Of a stretch of DNA of 64,000 nt, positions 1 through 8,625 are shown piece by piece. This stretch comes from an uncultured Christensenellaceae bacterium (GTDB lineage Bacteria; Bacillota; Clostridia; Christensenellales; UBA3700), in assembly GCA_944381365.1 (NCBI GenBank), contig CALWKW010000003.1:1-64000 (forward strand). Reading direction: 5' to 3'. Position numbers and translations under genes: made by a program. Each line of letters starts with the position of its first letter. The first letter of the stretch is position 1. The notes beneath the pieces were generated by a model that worked only from the letters and a program-made list of their open reading frames with translations, had not been told where the DNA came from and did not search any database.

Positions 1-4
1 TTAC

Positions 5-265
5 TCAAGCCCTCGGAGGTGCTATGTCTCGAGATGCTTATTCATTTTGTGACCGCAGAGAGTGGTATAGGTTTTGTCTTTTTAAGACCGACTGCCTTCT
101 CTTTTATAATATTCTGATTTTACTTTCAAGCCCTTGGAGAGTGCTATGTCTCAAGATGCGTTCTCATTTTGTGACCGCAGAGAGTGGTATAGGTTTTGTT
201 TTTTTAAGAACGACTGCCTTCTCTTTTATAATATTCTGATTTTACTTTCAAGCCCTTGGAGAGTG
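5..265. repeat. 121-122 bp tandem direct repeats (2+ copies)
   Basis: A unit beginning TCAAGCCC starts at 5, 126 and 248, giving periods of 121 and 122 bp. The first two copies are nearly identical and share GTGACCGCAGAGAGTGGTAT. The third copy is cut off after about 20 bp. The unit contains a 71-codon open frame, but its repetition and composition argue against a gene. The array lies downstream of the minus-strand DNA glycosylase gene. Confidence 0.85.
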
Positions 266-375
266 CGGTAATTTTGTAAATTTTTAGAGAGATTGTGAGC
301 GGAGTGTACTTGGCGTACATGACCGAACAATCTTCTCGCTAAAATTTGCAAAGGTGCTGTGCTATACGAGGGCTT
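264..375. repeat. Palindromic intergenic repeat element
   Basis: About 24 bp starting TTTTGTAAATTTTTAG (near 272) recur inverted near 330-352. Between them is a small hairpin, TGTAC-ttggc-GTACA. The outer end CGAGGGCTT (about 367-375) is the inverse of AAGCCCTCG at 7-15, so the 7-375 block as a whole has inverted ends. A related element lies at 2690-2840. It resembles a non-coding mobile palindromic repeat (MITE-like). Confidence 0.6.
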
Positions 376-1213
376 AATTCTCTCTTTTGTTAAAAAACAA
401 ATACTGCTGCGCAAATCCCGCCATATCCTCTCCGTAAATATCGAGTAAGTCCTTTCTTGTCTTTTTTATGTCCAAGCTGTCCTTTCCCGTGATATCCTTA
501 TATACTTTTTTTATCCATGTATCGACAGGAAAAACATCTTGTTTGTGATAGGCAAACAGCAATATACAATCTGCTACTTTGCTTCCCACTCCCATCAATG
601 AGCACAATTTTTTGTTGGCAGAAAGTCCGTCAAGTTTGTCAATAGCATCAAGGTCGAATCCTTCTGCGATTTTTCTCGATGTGACCTCGAGGTATTTGGC
701 TCTATAACCTGCTCCTATGCTCTTATAAAAATCCTCATCCATGCTTGCCATGGCTTCTGATGTGGGAAAAGCATAATAATCTCCCATATTTTTGCCAAGC
801 TTTGTACAAAGTCTGTCGATAATGCCTTTGATTCTCGGGATATGATTGTTGGCGGATATGATAAAACTTATAAGAGTTTCCCACTTATCCTGATTGAGAA
901 TTCTTATGCCGTGTCCGTATTTTACGGCTTCTTTCATTAAAGGTTTGTCCTCGAGAGTGCTTTTTATGACAGAATAATTTGTATCCAAATCAAAATAGTG
1001 CCAAAAATAAACTCTGTCTTTTTCGCTGTCAAAAGATATCTCGGCTTTGTCATTAGATTGATCTACGACACATCTTTTGTCTTTTGAAAAAACCATATAT
1101 TTGCCCTCATCGAGCTTTGTATATCTGAAAATCTGACCGCAATCCAATATATGTCTTATGTCAAAATCTTTCAGGTCATCAATAATTATACTATTGTTTT
1201 TGTCATTCATCAT
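374..1213 (-). CDS. 8-oxoguanine DNA glycosylase (OGG1 family)
   Basis: Base-excision repair enzyme that removes 8-oxoguanine from DNA and nicks by beta-elimination. The protein has the OGG1-type N-terminal domain, then a helix-hairpin-helix-GPD motif near residues 205-235 (LMGVGSKVADCILLFA followed by FPVDTW). The Lys in GVGSK and the Asp in PVDTW are the expected catalytic residues. An upstream in-frame start at 1315 is rejected because a promoter lies inside that stretch (-10 at 1239-1244). The start is ATG at 1213, or the next ATG at 1210, behind AAAAGG. It is a single gene convergent with the repeats at the window start. The family call is firm; the exact start is uncertain by one codon. 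Confidence 0.9.
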   Translation of the reverse strand: MMNDKNNSIIIDDLKDFDIRHILDCGQIFRYTKLDEGKYMVFSKDKRCVVDQSNDKAEISFDSEKDRVYFWHYFDLDTNYSVIKSTLEDKPLMKEAVKYGHGIRILNQDKWETLISFIISANNHIPRIKGIIDRLCTKLGKNMGDYYAFPTSEAMASMDEDFYKSIGAGYRAKYLEVTSRKIAEGFDLDAIDKLDGLSANKKLCSLMGVGSKVADCILLFAYHKQDVFPVDTWIKKVYKDITGKDSLDIKKTRKDLLDIYGEDMAGFAQQYLFFNKREN

Positions 1214-1238
1214 TGTACCTTTTAATGCTTTTTGTCTA

Positions 1239-1267
1239 ATTTTAGCACAAAAGATAAGATATTTCAA
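1239..1267 (-). promoter_or_regulatory. Sigma-A promoter of the OGG1-type glycosylase gene
   Basis: Read on the minus strand: TTGAAA at 1262-1267, 17 bp spacer, TGC-TAAAAT with the -10 at 1239-1244. Transcription would begin near 1232, which rules out the longer reading frame to 1315. Confidence 0.75.
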
Positions 1268-1464
1268 CAATAGCATTTTAAATATTTTCTTTATACTAAT
1301 GGATATTTTTGACAATATGATTTTATGCCATTATGAAGATAAAATCTTTAAAAAAATGATTATTTATAAACATTGATTTTGACTCATTTTTTCTTTGAAA
1401 AGCCGAATTTTTGCAAAAACCATAAGAATCATGCTTATATTTGTATCAAAAAGCATATTTTTTG

Positions 1465-1492
1465 TTGACAATACCTTTATATATATGATAAT
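1465..1492 (+). promoter_or_regulatory. Sigma-A promoter of rplU-prp-rpmA
   Basis: TTGACA at 1465-1470, 16 bp spacer, GATAAT at 1487-1492. About 75 nt of leader separate it from the rplU start. Confidence 0.75.
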
Positions 1493-1498
1493 ATTATC

Positions 1499-1573
1499 AA
1501 CGAGCCGCATGAGTAGGGTATGAAGTGTCAATGACCACCCGTTTCAGCGAGACTGGTAAGAGGAGGTATTTCA
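1499..1573 (+). ncRNA. Candidate ribosomal protein L21 leader
   Basis: The transcribed leader contains GAGCCGCATGAGTAGG and CGTTTCAGCGAGACTGG just before the Shine-Dalgarno AGAGGAGG. Its position and GC-rich blocks in AT-rich surroundings fit the Firmicutes L21 leader, an autoregulatory structure of this operon. The assignment rests on resemblance and position; a covariance-model search would decide it. Confidence 0.6.
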
Positions 1574-1879
1574 ATGTACGCAATCGTTTTGACAGGTGGC
1601 AAGCAATACAAAGTTGCTGAAGGCGAAACAATCAAAGTTGAGAAGCTTGAGGCTGAAGTTGGCAGCAAGGTAGATCTCGAAGTTGTTATGCTCAGCAATG
1701 ACGGTAAGGTGACTTGCGGTAGCGATGTAGCAAAGGCAAAGGTCGTTGCTAAAGTCGTAGCTCAGGACAAGGCTAAGAAGATCGTTGTCTTCAAGTATAA
1801 GTCCAAGAAGAATGAGCGTAAGCGTCAGGGGCATAGACAACCCTTTACTGCTTTGCAGATAGAATCAATCAAGGCATAA
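1574..1879 (+). CDS. rplU: 50S ribosomal protein L21
   Basis: Structural protein of the large ribosomal subunit that binds 23S rRNA. At 101 aa it has the standard length. It begins [14 protein letters not shown] and ends with the basic L21 signature ([15 protein letters not shown] and FTALQIESI). AGAGGAGG lies 6-7 nt before the ATG. The stop codon shares one base with the start of the next gene, so the two are translationally coupled. It is first in the rplU-prp-rpmA operon, whose order is conserved in Firmicutes. Confidence 0.97.
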   Translation: MYAIVLTGGKQYKVAEGETIKVEKLEAEVGSKVDLEVVMLSNDGKVTCGSDVAKAKVVAKVVAQDKAKKIVVFKYKSKKNERKRQGHRQPFTALQIESIKA

Positions 1880-2208
1880 TGACAAAAGTTATCGTAACAA
1901 AACACGACAATAGCATCGTCGAGATAGAATGTGACGGACATACCGGTTATGGCGTGCAAGGCGAAGATATAGTGTGTTCTGCCCTGTCGTCAATAGTACA
2001 GACCGCTATCTTGGGATTATTTCAAGTAGCAGGTGTGAATGTGGACTATAAAGTCAACGAAAAAAAAGGCTATCTCAAAGCTACCCTACCAAAGGATATG
2101 GACGATGCCACAAGGCATGACTGTGATGTTATACTCAATACATTGATGTTGGGAATAATGGATTTACACGAAGGCTTTTCTGATTTTATAGAATTGGAGG
2201 TAAGATAA
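1879..2208 (+). CDS. prp: Ribosomal-processing cysteine protease Prp
   Basis: Cysteine protease that removes the N-terminal extension of ribosomal protein L27 in Firmicutes, an essential step for ribosome function in the species studied. The 109-aa protein has the family His in CDGHTGYG near residue 22 and the Cys in DIVCSALSS near residue 34, which form the catalytic dyad. It lies between rplU and rpmA, as in other Firmicutes (formerly ysxB). It overlaps rplU by one base, and its end contains the Shine-Dalgarno of rpmA. Its substrate sequence is visible in the next gene. Confidence 0.95.
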   Translation: MTKVIVTKHDNSIVEIECDGHTGYGVQGEDIVCSALSSIVQTAILGLFQVAGVNVDYKVNEKKGYLKATLPKDMDDATRHDCDVILNTLMLGIMDLHEGFSDFIELEVR

Positions 2209-2209
2209 T

Positions 2210-2485
2210 ATGTTTATTAATATTCAGTTATTTGCTCACAAGAAGGGTGTTGGTAGCTCAAGAAACGGCAGAGATTCTGAATCCAAGAGACTTGGACCCA
2301 AGAGAGCTGACGGTCAATTCGTATTGGCAGGCAACATTCTTGTAAGACAAAGAGGTACAAAGTTCCATGTCGGCAACAATGTAGGCATTGGCAAGGACGA
2401 TACTCTCTATGCTCTTATCGATGGCGTAGTAAGATTTGAACGCAAGGGCAAGGACAAGAAGCAAGTCAGCGTATACGCAAAGTAA
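2210..2485 (+). CDS. rpmA: 50S ribosomal protein L27 with Prp-cleaved extension
   Basis: L27 of the large subunit, whose N-terminus reaches the peptidyl transferase centre. The 91-aa protein starts with the Firmicutes extension MFINIQLFA and is followed by [14 protein letters not shown], the normal mature start. Prp cuts after the FA of this extension. The start lies one base after the prp stop, with GGAGG inside prp. A strong terminator follows at 2505. Confidence 0.97.
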   Translation: MFINIQLFAHKKGVGSSRNGRDSESKRLGPKRADGQFVLAGNILVRQRGTKFHVGNNVGIGKDDTLYALIDGVVRFERKGKDKKQVSVYAK

Positions 2486-2504
2486 TCGCAAAAAATGCAA
2501 TATA

Positions 2505-2536
2505 AAAGTCGGTCAATTTATGACCGACTTTTTGTT
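2505..2536 (+). terminator. Intrinsic terminator of rplU-prp-rpmA
   Basis: 11-bp stem AAAGTCGGTCA / TGACCGACTTT with loop ATTTA, followed by a T-rich tract. Confidence 0.9.
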
Positions 2537-2689
2537 TTATCTTTATTGATTTATTAATTTTTATTCAAATATTTTCTGCTCTTTTTGTTATCGAATTTAA
2601 ACTGATTTAAACTTATATATTGAATAGATTTTTAAAAGCATTATACTTTGAATGACTGAGCATAACTACTCACAAAATTCGTAATTATA

Positions 2690-2840
2690 CTCTGCTATAT
2701 CTTATATCTTCGTGCGAGCACGGAGAGTGGTGTGATTTTTGCTTTTTCAAAACCGAGTGCGACATGAGCATACTAGATGTATGTGACTAAGTACGAGTGT
2801 CGCAGAAAAAACAAAAGGTGCGCCGCTATGCGCGCTCGCC
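2690..2840. repeat. Palindromic repeat related to the element at 264-375
   Basis: Contains TGCGACA near 2768 and its inverse TGTCGCA near 2800, with an inner hairpin CATAC-tagat-GTATG followed by TGAC. Flanking T-rich and A-rich runs are also inverted. The inner hairpin, the GAGAGTGG block and the trailing GTGAC resemble the element at the window start, so these look like two members of one dispersed family. The rest of 2537-2690 is AT-rich with no gene. Confidence 0.55.
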
Positions 2841-4330
2841 TAATAAAGCATTTTGGCATTATTAGGCAAATCCAACACCGCACCATGTAGCACCTTTACT
2901 TCAAACTTTTCGATGTGCATGTTTTCATCGCTCTTTATATAAATTCTTCTGTCTCGCCATTCATTGGCACATTCTTTTTCAAGCAATCTGTATGAAAACA
3001 ATTTGTTTGCCACGCTTGGTGCCAATGTCACAAGCACCGCAGTATTGTCCTTGCAAGCAAATATTTCATTGAGATAGTTTTTGAGCTTGGATGCCATAAC
3101 CTCGTCACTCAATACATATCCGTCTCCATTGCAATAAGGACAAGTCTGAAGCATTACGCTCTCAAGCATACTTCTCGTCTTTTTTCTAGTGAGCTCTACA
3201 AGTCCCAAAGGAGTCATACCTATCAAAGAGGTCTTTGTCCTGTCTTTTGCCAGATATGTCTGCAAAGTTTCCAAGACTTTTTGAGAGTGTTCAGGGTTTT
3301 CCATATCAATAAAGTCTATCACGACAATACCGCCTATATTACGCACTCTTAATTGTCTTGCTATCTCTTTTGCCGCTATACAATTTGTATCGAAGACTGT
3401 CTGCTCGAGATTTTTTTCTCCCACATATTTGCCTGTGTTTACATCTATAACAGTCAATGCTTCTGTTCTGTCGATTATGAGATAAGCACCGTTTTCAAGC
3501 ACTACTTTTCTTTGCAACAATGCAGAAATCTGTTTTGTAATGCCATACTTTTTCTGCATGTTTTCTTTGCCCTCATAAAGCACAAACAAATCGGGTTTTT
3601 TCTCATTGAGAGTAGCAAATGCCGTCTTGAATTCTTCAAGAAGTTTTTTGTCATTGATGATGATATGGTCGACATCGTCTCTTAGCATATCTCTCACGGC
3701 TCTTATTGCCACGCCCTCTTCTTTGTACAAAAGCGAACCTGAGGGCTTTGTGATATTGAGTTCTTTGATTTTATTCCATTTCTTTACAAGGTCGTCTATC
3801 TCTTCTTTTATCTCTTCTTTTGTGCAATCTACGGATTGTGTTCTGAATATAAGTCCGTATCCTTCAGGCTTTACGGTCTTTGCAAAATCGAGAAGTTCCT
3901 GCTTGACTTTTTCATCTGTGATTTTTCTGCTCACGCCCACATAATCTATCTGAGGCATAAGCACCACGCCTCTTCCCGGAAGCGTAATATTCATTGTGAT
4001 TCTTGCACCTTTTGAGCCAAACTGCTCTTTTGTCACCTGACACATAATATTGTCGCCGGCTTTGAGGTTGAGTTTTTTATCCGTAACATCCTTGAGGATT
4101 TCTCCATACTCCAAAGTGTCGCCCGCATACAAAAATGCGTTCTTTTCAAGACCGATATTGACAAAAGCCGCCTGCATACCATTGAGGACATTTTGCACTC
4201 TGCCCTTATAAATATTTCCTACAAGCCTTGTCATATTCTTTCTTTCTACCCAAAATTCTACAAGTTCGCCGTCAGCGACAATACAAACCTGCGTATCACT
4301 CGGGTTGACACTTATGAGTATGTCTTTCAT
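2840..4330 (-). CDS. rng: Ribonuclease E/G family endoribonuclease
   Basis: Single-strand-specific endoribonuclease for rRNA maturation and mRNA decay. An S1 RNA-binding domain lies at about residues 35-120 (GNIYKGRVQNVLNG and AAFVNIG). The DNase I-like catalytic part carries the metal-binding Asp residues in TVIDVNTGKYVG and GIVVIDFIDMENPE, and a CPYCNGDG zinc-link near residue 400. At 496 aa it is RNase G-like, lacking the long C-terminal scaffold of E. coli RNase E. The start at 4330 follows GGAGG and overlaps the upstream stop as ATGA. It is last in the operon from 7662. Confidence 0.93.
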   Translation of the reverse strand: MKDILISVNPSDTQVCIVADGELVEFWVERKNMTRLVGNIYKGRVQNVLNGMQAAFVNIGLEKNAFLYAGDTLEYGEILKDVTDKKLNLKAGDNIMCQVTKEQFGSKGARITMNITLPGRGVVLMPQIDYVGVSRKITDEKVKQELLDFAKTVKPEGYGLIFRTQSVDCTKEEIKEEIDDLVKKWNKIKELNITKPSGSLLYKEEGVAIRAVRDMLRDDVDHIIINDKKLLEEFKTAFATLNEKKPDLFVLYEGKENMQKKYGITKQISALLQRKVVLENGAYLIIDRTEALTVIDVNTGKYVGEKNLEQTVFDTNCIAAKEIARQLRVRNIGGIVVIDFIDMENPEHSQKVLETLQTYLAKDRTKTSLIGMTPLGLVELTRKKTRSMLESVMLQTCPYCNGDGYVLSDEVMASKLKNYLNEIFACKDNTAVLVTLAPSVANKLFSYRLLEKECANEWRDRRIYIKSDENMHIEKFEVKVLHGAVLDLPNNAKMLY

Positions 4331-4974
4331 TTCAACACTTCCTCCACATCGCAAAATCCATCCTCGCTCTCCACAAGCTGAGCTGTGCGATATATATCGT
4401 TTATCTTAATATTCAAACAAAATTTTTCGTTTATATGCTCTATCACGCTGTCGCATCTTAAGTTTATATTTCCCGATGCCAATCTCATAGAAAGCTCATT
4501 GTCGCTGACTTTGAGAGAATAAAGCATAGGAGCTATGTTTTTTTCTATTATTTCTCCCTTTTTGCTTGTCTTGATGACATAACTTTGCATTTTTGCAATA
4601 TCTTCTATCTCTTTGGGCAATTTTGAGTCATACTTTACAGTATAATCGCTCGCTTTTACGATAGCGGCAATATTGGGATTTTTTTCTTTATAATAGCTTG
4701 CCACGGCTCTCATACCCTTTGGCATTGACATATTGTATTTTCTTAAAAATTCATCCTTGTCTTTTTCGCTGCACTCGACAGCAAAATATTCGGCAAGAGA
4801 TTGTACTCCCAAAGGCACGGGCGTAGATGTATATGTGAGCATGTGAGGAATATATCCTTGCGAATACTTCACATCTATCTTTGCTCTTTTAAGACCTCTT
4901 TGCAAAACTCTAAGGACATCTTTTTGCGAAACATAGCTGATATCGTCTACTTTTAAATGTTTGAGTATAATCAT
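4327..4974 (-). CDS. DUF2344 radical SAM-associated protein (TIGR03936 family)
   Basis: A 215-aa protein of the DUF2344 family, always found beside or fused to the large radical SAM protein encoded just upstream. Its function is unknown; a link to RNA or ribosome modification is suggested only by its constant position near rng and rplU. The N-terminus (LKHLKVDDISYVSQKDVLR) matches the family. It overlaps the upstream and downstream genes by 4 bp each, so the three form a translationally coupled unit. No catalytic motif is visible. Confidence 0.85.
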   Translation of the reverse strand: MIILKHLKVDDISYVSQKDVLRVLQRGLKRAKIDVKYSQGYIPHMLTYTSTPVPLGVQSLAEYFAVECSEKDKDEFLRKYNMSMPKGMRAVASYYKEKNPNIAAIVKASDYTVKYDSKLPKEIEDIAKMQSYVIKTSKKGEIIEKNIAPMLYSLKVSDNELSMRLASGNINLRCDSVIEHINEKFCLNIKINDIYRTAQLVESEDGFCDVEEVLK

Positions 4975-6716
4975 TCAAAGCACCTCGCAAACTTATTTGC
5001 TCCGCAACCATTGCATTTTCCTATGCAATTAGGCGTTGTCTTTCCTTCTATGGCAAGATGTCTTTCTTTGAGAAGATACTCTTTTCTTACGCCGTTGTCG
5101 ATGATATCCCAAGGAAGTTCTTCGTCTTCTTCAAAGCCTTTCAAAAATTTGTTGTAATCCACTCCGCTTTCTTCAAATGCCTTTATCCATTTGTCATAAT
5201 CGAAGTTTTCGCTCCAGCTGTCAAATATACAGCCAAGCTCATATGCTTTTACCACGGCTTTTGCTATTGATTGATCGCCTCTGGCAAGCACTGCCTCTAT
5301 GACAGAAGCCTTTGCGTCATGCCAACTGTATTTGACATTTTTTATACGCAAATTTTCTTTGAGAAAATCTTGTTTTCTATACATCTCCTCAAGAGAAATC
5401 TGCGGCTCCCATTGAAAAGGCGTCAAAGGCTTTGGAATAAACACAGAAGTGGATACTACGATATTCAAAAGCTTGGACTTGCCGTATTTATAATGCAAAT
5501 CTTTGACAAGTTTTACGATATCCACTATACCTTGCAAATCTTCGTCTGTCTCGGTAGGCAAGCCTGTGATAAAATAAAGTTTGACATTTTTTACGCCGTA
5601 TTTGAGTGCAGCTGTCAATGAGCTTAAAATATCGCTTTCTTTGATGTTTTTGTTTATTACATCACGCAATCTTTGAGTACCCGCCTCGGGTGCGAAAGTA
5701 AGCGATGCTCCCTGCATATCTTCATATATCTCTGCTTCAAAGCTGTCAAGTCTTAGTGAAGGCAATGCGAGTTTTACCTTGCGTTTGTCCGCTTCGACTT
5801 TTATCTTTGCTACAAGCTCTTTAAGTCCCGAATAATCGCTTGTGCTGAGACTTGACAAGCTGAGTTCGTCATAGCCTGTATTGTCCATGAGCTCGCAAGC
5901 GTATTTTACGAGAGTATCGACTTTTCGTTCTCTTATAGGACGATAATAAAATCCTGCCTGACAGAATCTGCAACCGTTTGCACAGCCTCTGAAAAGCTCT
6001 ATTGTCGAACGGTCATGTACGATTTCGCAATTGGGCACAAGTATTTTTGTGGGGAAATATGCCTTATCCAAATCTTCTAACACAGCTCTCTTTGTAGGGT
6101 TGTGGAGACTAGGGACATATACTCCGTCAAGTTTGCTCGCTCTTTCCAAAAATTCTTTTTTTGAGATTTTGTTTTGTTTGCATTCTTTATGGAGCAAAAC
6201 AATTTCTTTGAGATTTTTTTCGCCTTCGCCTATTAATATCGCATCAAAAAAAGGTGCAAAAGGCATAGGATTTACCACACAAGGTCCGCCCGCTACGACA
6301 GGAGGAAATTCTTCGCCTCTGTCTTTTGCATAATAAGGCATACCCATAAGGTCAAGCATATATACGATATTTGTAAACTGAAGTTCAAACTGAACAGAAA
6401 ATCCTACGATATCAAAACTTTTTATATCTCTTTTTGTCTCCAAAGAAAACAAAGGCAAATTGTTTTTTCTCAGTTCGTTTGCCATATCGATATCGGGAGC
6501 ATAACATCTTTCGCATACAATATCAGGCATGTCATTGAGCATGTGATAAAGTATTCTCGTGCCTATATTGGACATTCCCACTTCGTATTTGTCGCTAAAA
6601 CAAAGACACACCCTTTCCTGACAAGGCTTGTCCATATCGGGCAGATTGTATTCTCCACCCACATATCTGGCAGGCTTTTGAACTTTGAGCAATATATCTT
6701 TTAATTTATCCCACAT
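4971..6716 (-). CDS. B12-binding-domain radical SAM protein (TIGR03960 family)
   Basis: A 581-aa radical SAM protein with an N-terminal cobalamin-binding-like domain (about residues 35-190, with VAGGPCVVNP). A radical SAM core near residue 245 has the cluster motif CANGCRFCQAG (CX3CX2C). The substrate is unknown. The C-terminus holds extra Cys residues (CIGKCNGCGANKFARC) that could bind another cluster or zinc. The start lies 7 bp after the glucokinase stop, and the end overlaps the DUF2344 gene by 4 bp. Its partnership with DUF2344 and rng is conserved in Firmicutes. Confidence 0.88.
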   Translation of the reverse strand: MWDKLKDILLKVQKPARYVGGEYNLPDMDKPCQERVCLCFSDKYEVGMSNIGTRILYHMLNDMPDIVCERCYAPDIDMANELRKNNLPLFSLETKRDIKSFDIVGFSVQFELQFTNIVYMLDLMGMPYYAKDRGEEFPPVVAGGPCVVNPMPFAPFFDAILIGEGEKNLKEIVLLHKECKQNKISKKEFLERASKLDGVYVPSLHNPTKRAVLEDLDKAYFPTKILVPNCEIVHDRSTIELFRGCANGCRFCQAGFYYRPIRERKVDTLVKYACELMDNTGYDELSLSSLSTSDYSGLKELVAKIKVEADKRKVKLALPSLRLDSFEAEIYEDMQGASLTFAPEAGTQRLRDVINKNIKESDILSSLTAALKYGVKNVKLYFITGLPTETDEDLQGIVDIVKLVKDLHYKYGKSKLLNIVVSTSVFIPKPLTPFQWEPQISLEEMYRKQDFLKENLRIKNVKYSWHDAKASVIEAVLARGDQSIAKAVVKAYELGCIFDSWSENFDYDKWIKAFEESGVDYNKFLKGFEEDEELPWDIIDNGVRKEYLLKERHLAIEGKTTPNCIGKCNGCGANKFARCFE

Positions 6717-6723
6717 AATTCAC

Positions 6724-7662
6724 CTACATTACCAAAGCCGCAGCACCCAAAAATCCTGCATTGTTTCCGAGCTTGGCACCTACTACATCGACATAAGGAT
6801 AAAAACCGTTGTTGTCGATATATTCGTTGAGTTTTTTCTTGACGGGCAAAATCAAAGGAGCACCTTCGTTGGCAATACCTCCGCCCACGATAAATGCCTG
6901 AGGATGGAGTATGTTTGTAAGACCTATAAGTCCGTAAGTGACATAATCGATATATTTTTCTATGAGTTTTTTTGCTGTTTTGTCGCCTTGTTTTGCTGCG
7001 ATAAAAGCAGATTTTCCGCTTATACCATCCTTGCATACCTCTGCCAAAATGCTGTCGGGGTTTTTCTGTACGGCTTCTTTTGTCTGTCTTACAAAGGCAC
7101 TCGATGAGGCATAACTTTCCCAGCAGCCCTTGTTTCCGCAATCACATTGCAAGCCGTCCACACAAATTCCCATGTGTCCTGCTTCTGCACCTGCACAGCC
7201 AAGACCTTCAAACAATTTTCCGTCAATTATTATGCCCGAGCCAATACCCGTACCAAGCGTGATAAAGACAAGATTTTTATAATTTCTGCCGCTTCCGAAA
7301 CGCTGTTCGCCAAGAGCGGCACAATTTGCGTCATTGCAAACCTTGCAAGGCTTGTTTGTGAGATTTTTTATATCGTTGGCAAGCTCTACACCTTTCCAAT
7401 TAAGATTAGAGCATGACATCACGAGTCCTACACGGGAATTGCATATCCCGGGAACGCCTATACCAATGCCCGAAATATCATCCATATACAATCCTGCTTC
7501 TTCGCAGAGATTGTTGATATTTGCAATTATCTCCAAAAGAATTGCGTCATAACCTCTTTCAGGCAGTGTTTTGTAAGTCATCGATGAGAGGATTTTTCCA
7601 AAATCGTCTACTATACCCATCTTGACATTTTTCCCGCCTATATCAACGCCGACATAATACAT
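6724..7662 (-). CDS. glcK: ROK family glucokinase
   Basis: Phosphorylates glucose with ATP to glucose 6-phosphate in the cytoplasm. The 312-aa protein has the N-terminal phosphate motif (YVGVDIGGKNVKMGIVD), the ROK pattern (GIGVPG and TLGTGIGSGI) and the zinc-binding motif CDCGNKGCWESYAS near residues 165-180. A promoter lies 42 nt upstream of the start, and AGAGG precedes the ATG. It is the first gene of an operon that continues into the radical SAM, DUF2344 and rng genes, so glucose phosphorylation and RNA processing share one transcript here. Confidence 0.92.
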   Translation of the reverse strand: MYYVGVDIGGKNVKMGIVDDFGKILSSMTYKTLPERGYDAILLEIIANINNLCEEAGLYMDDISGIGIGVPGICNSRVGLVMSCSNLNWKGVELANDIKNLTNKPCKVCNDANCAALGEQRFGSGRNYKNLVFITLGTGIGSGIIIDGKLFEGLGCAGAEAGHMGICVDGLQCDCGNKGCWESYASSSAFVRQTKEAVQKNPDSILAEVCKDGISGKSAFIAAKQGDKTAKKLIEKYIDYVTYGLIGLTNILHPQAFIVGGGIANEGAPLILPVKKKLNEYIDNNGFYPYVDVVGAKLGNNAGFLGAAALVM

Positions 7663-7703
7663 TTTTGACCTCTTAGAGTTTTTTATATTTATAATATAAA
7701 ATC

Positions 7704-7732
7704 AGTATAGCAAAAATACCCTGCTTTTGCAA
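7704..7732 (-). promoter_or_regulatory. Sigma-A promoter of the glcK-rng operon
   Basis: On the minus strand TTGCAA (7727-7732), 17 bp spacer, TGC-TATACT with the -10 at 7704-7709. Confidence 0.7.
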
Positions 7733-7787
7733 GGTATTTATAGACAAATATAGTATTATAGGACTTTAAAAGCCTTTTCAATTCAAT

Positions 7788-8624
7788 TCAGCTGTCTGAA
7801 TTCTTTAGAGCTATCCCTACGGGTGTGGACAATTCGTTGCGGATACAAAGTTCGCCGAGTTTTTCCTCGCCCAAACATTCTGTTTCTTCGCCCTTTTCGT
7901 CTACCAAAATAAAAAAACATTTATTGTCTTTGTTCAGATATCCCAGCAATCTGAAAAGCGGACAATTTTGCGATATATAAACAGTCTTTTCTGTCAGACC
8001 GTTTTTGTAGTCTTTGACAAAAGGCATATTGCCTGTGACATGAAAATATGTCTGACCTTTTGCCGTGAAAATTCCTCCGAATATCAAAAACAGACCAAAT
8101 ACAGGCAAAGTGATATTGAGCGTAAGCACAGCAAGAGCTATACCGCCAAAAAACATTATTATGCCTGCTGCAATACCTGCGATTTTTACGGCTTTTATTG
8201 CTTTTAATTTGTTTTTTGCAAGGCTAATCACAACCCTGCTTCCGTCAAGAGGATAAAACGGCAAAAGATTGACGATGCCTAAAGCCAAGCTCGCCACGCA
8301 AATATCTTGAGTATAATTGTACACTTCAGGCACTACCCACCATGAAGCCACAATAAAAGTAGAAAACGCAAGATTGAAAAAGGGTGCCGCCAAAGCGATA
8401 AGAATATTGTCGCTGTCGCTGTATTCTTCTCCGCAATCCACTACTCCGCCATAAGGCATAATGGTGATAGTACCCATGGTATAGCCTCTCAACTTTGCCA
8501 TACGATTATGAGCAATCTCATGAGCCACTATGCCTATAAGATATCCGCACAAAAGCTCAAATCTGCCAAGCACCGCAAAAAAGCCTGCCAAGAGAAAAAA
8601 CAAGGGATGAAATTTTATTTTCAA
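7788..8624 (-). CDS. M50 intramembrane metalloprotease, SpoIVFB-like
   Basis: Site-2-type zinc protease that cleaves a membrane-embedded substrate. HEIAH (zinc ligands and catalytic Glu) is near residue 36 in the second membrane segment, and the third ligand is in NLLPFYPLDGSR near residue 122. About four to six hydrophobic segments are followed by a soluble CBS-like C-terminal region. In sporulating Firmicutes this type processes pro-sigma-K, but nothing here proves that role. It begins 1 bp after the small membrane protein upstream, in the place SpoIVFA would occupy. Confidence 0.85.
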   Translation of the reverse strand: MKIKFHPLFFLLAGFFAVLGRFELLCGYLIGIVAHEIAHNRMAKLRGYTMGTITIMPYGGVVDCGEEYSDSDNILIALAAPFFNLAFSTFIVASWWVVPEVYNYTQDICVASLALGIVNLLPFYPLDGSRVVISLAKNKLKAIKAVKIAGIAAGIIMFFGGIALAVLTLNITLPVFGLFLIFGGIFTAKGQTYFHVTGNMPFVKDYKNGLTEKTVYISQNCPLFRLLGYLNKDNKCFFILVDEKGEETECLGEEKLGELCIRNELSTPVGIALKNSDS

Positions 8625-8625
8625 A

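Noticed and set aside
24..239. 71-codon ORF
   Set aside because: It spans the two copies of the direct repeat and its protein is itself repetitive; no Shine-Dalgarno or promoter.
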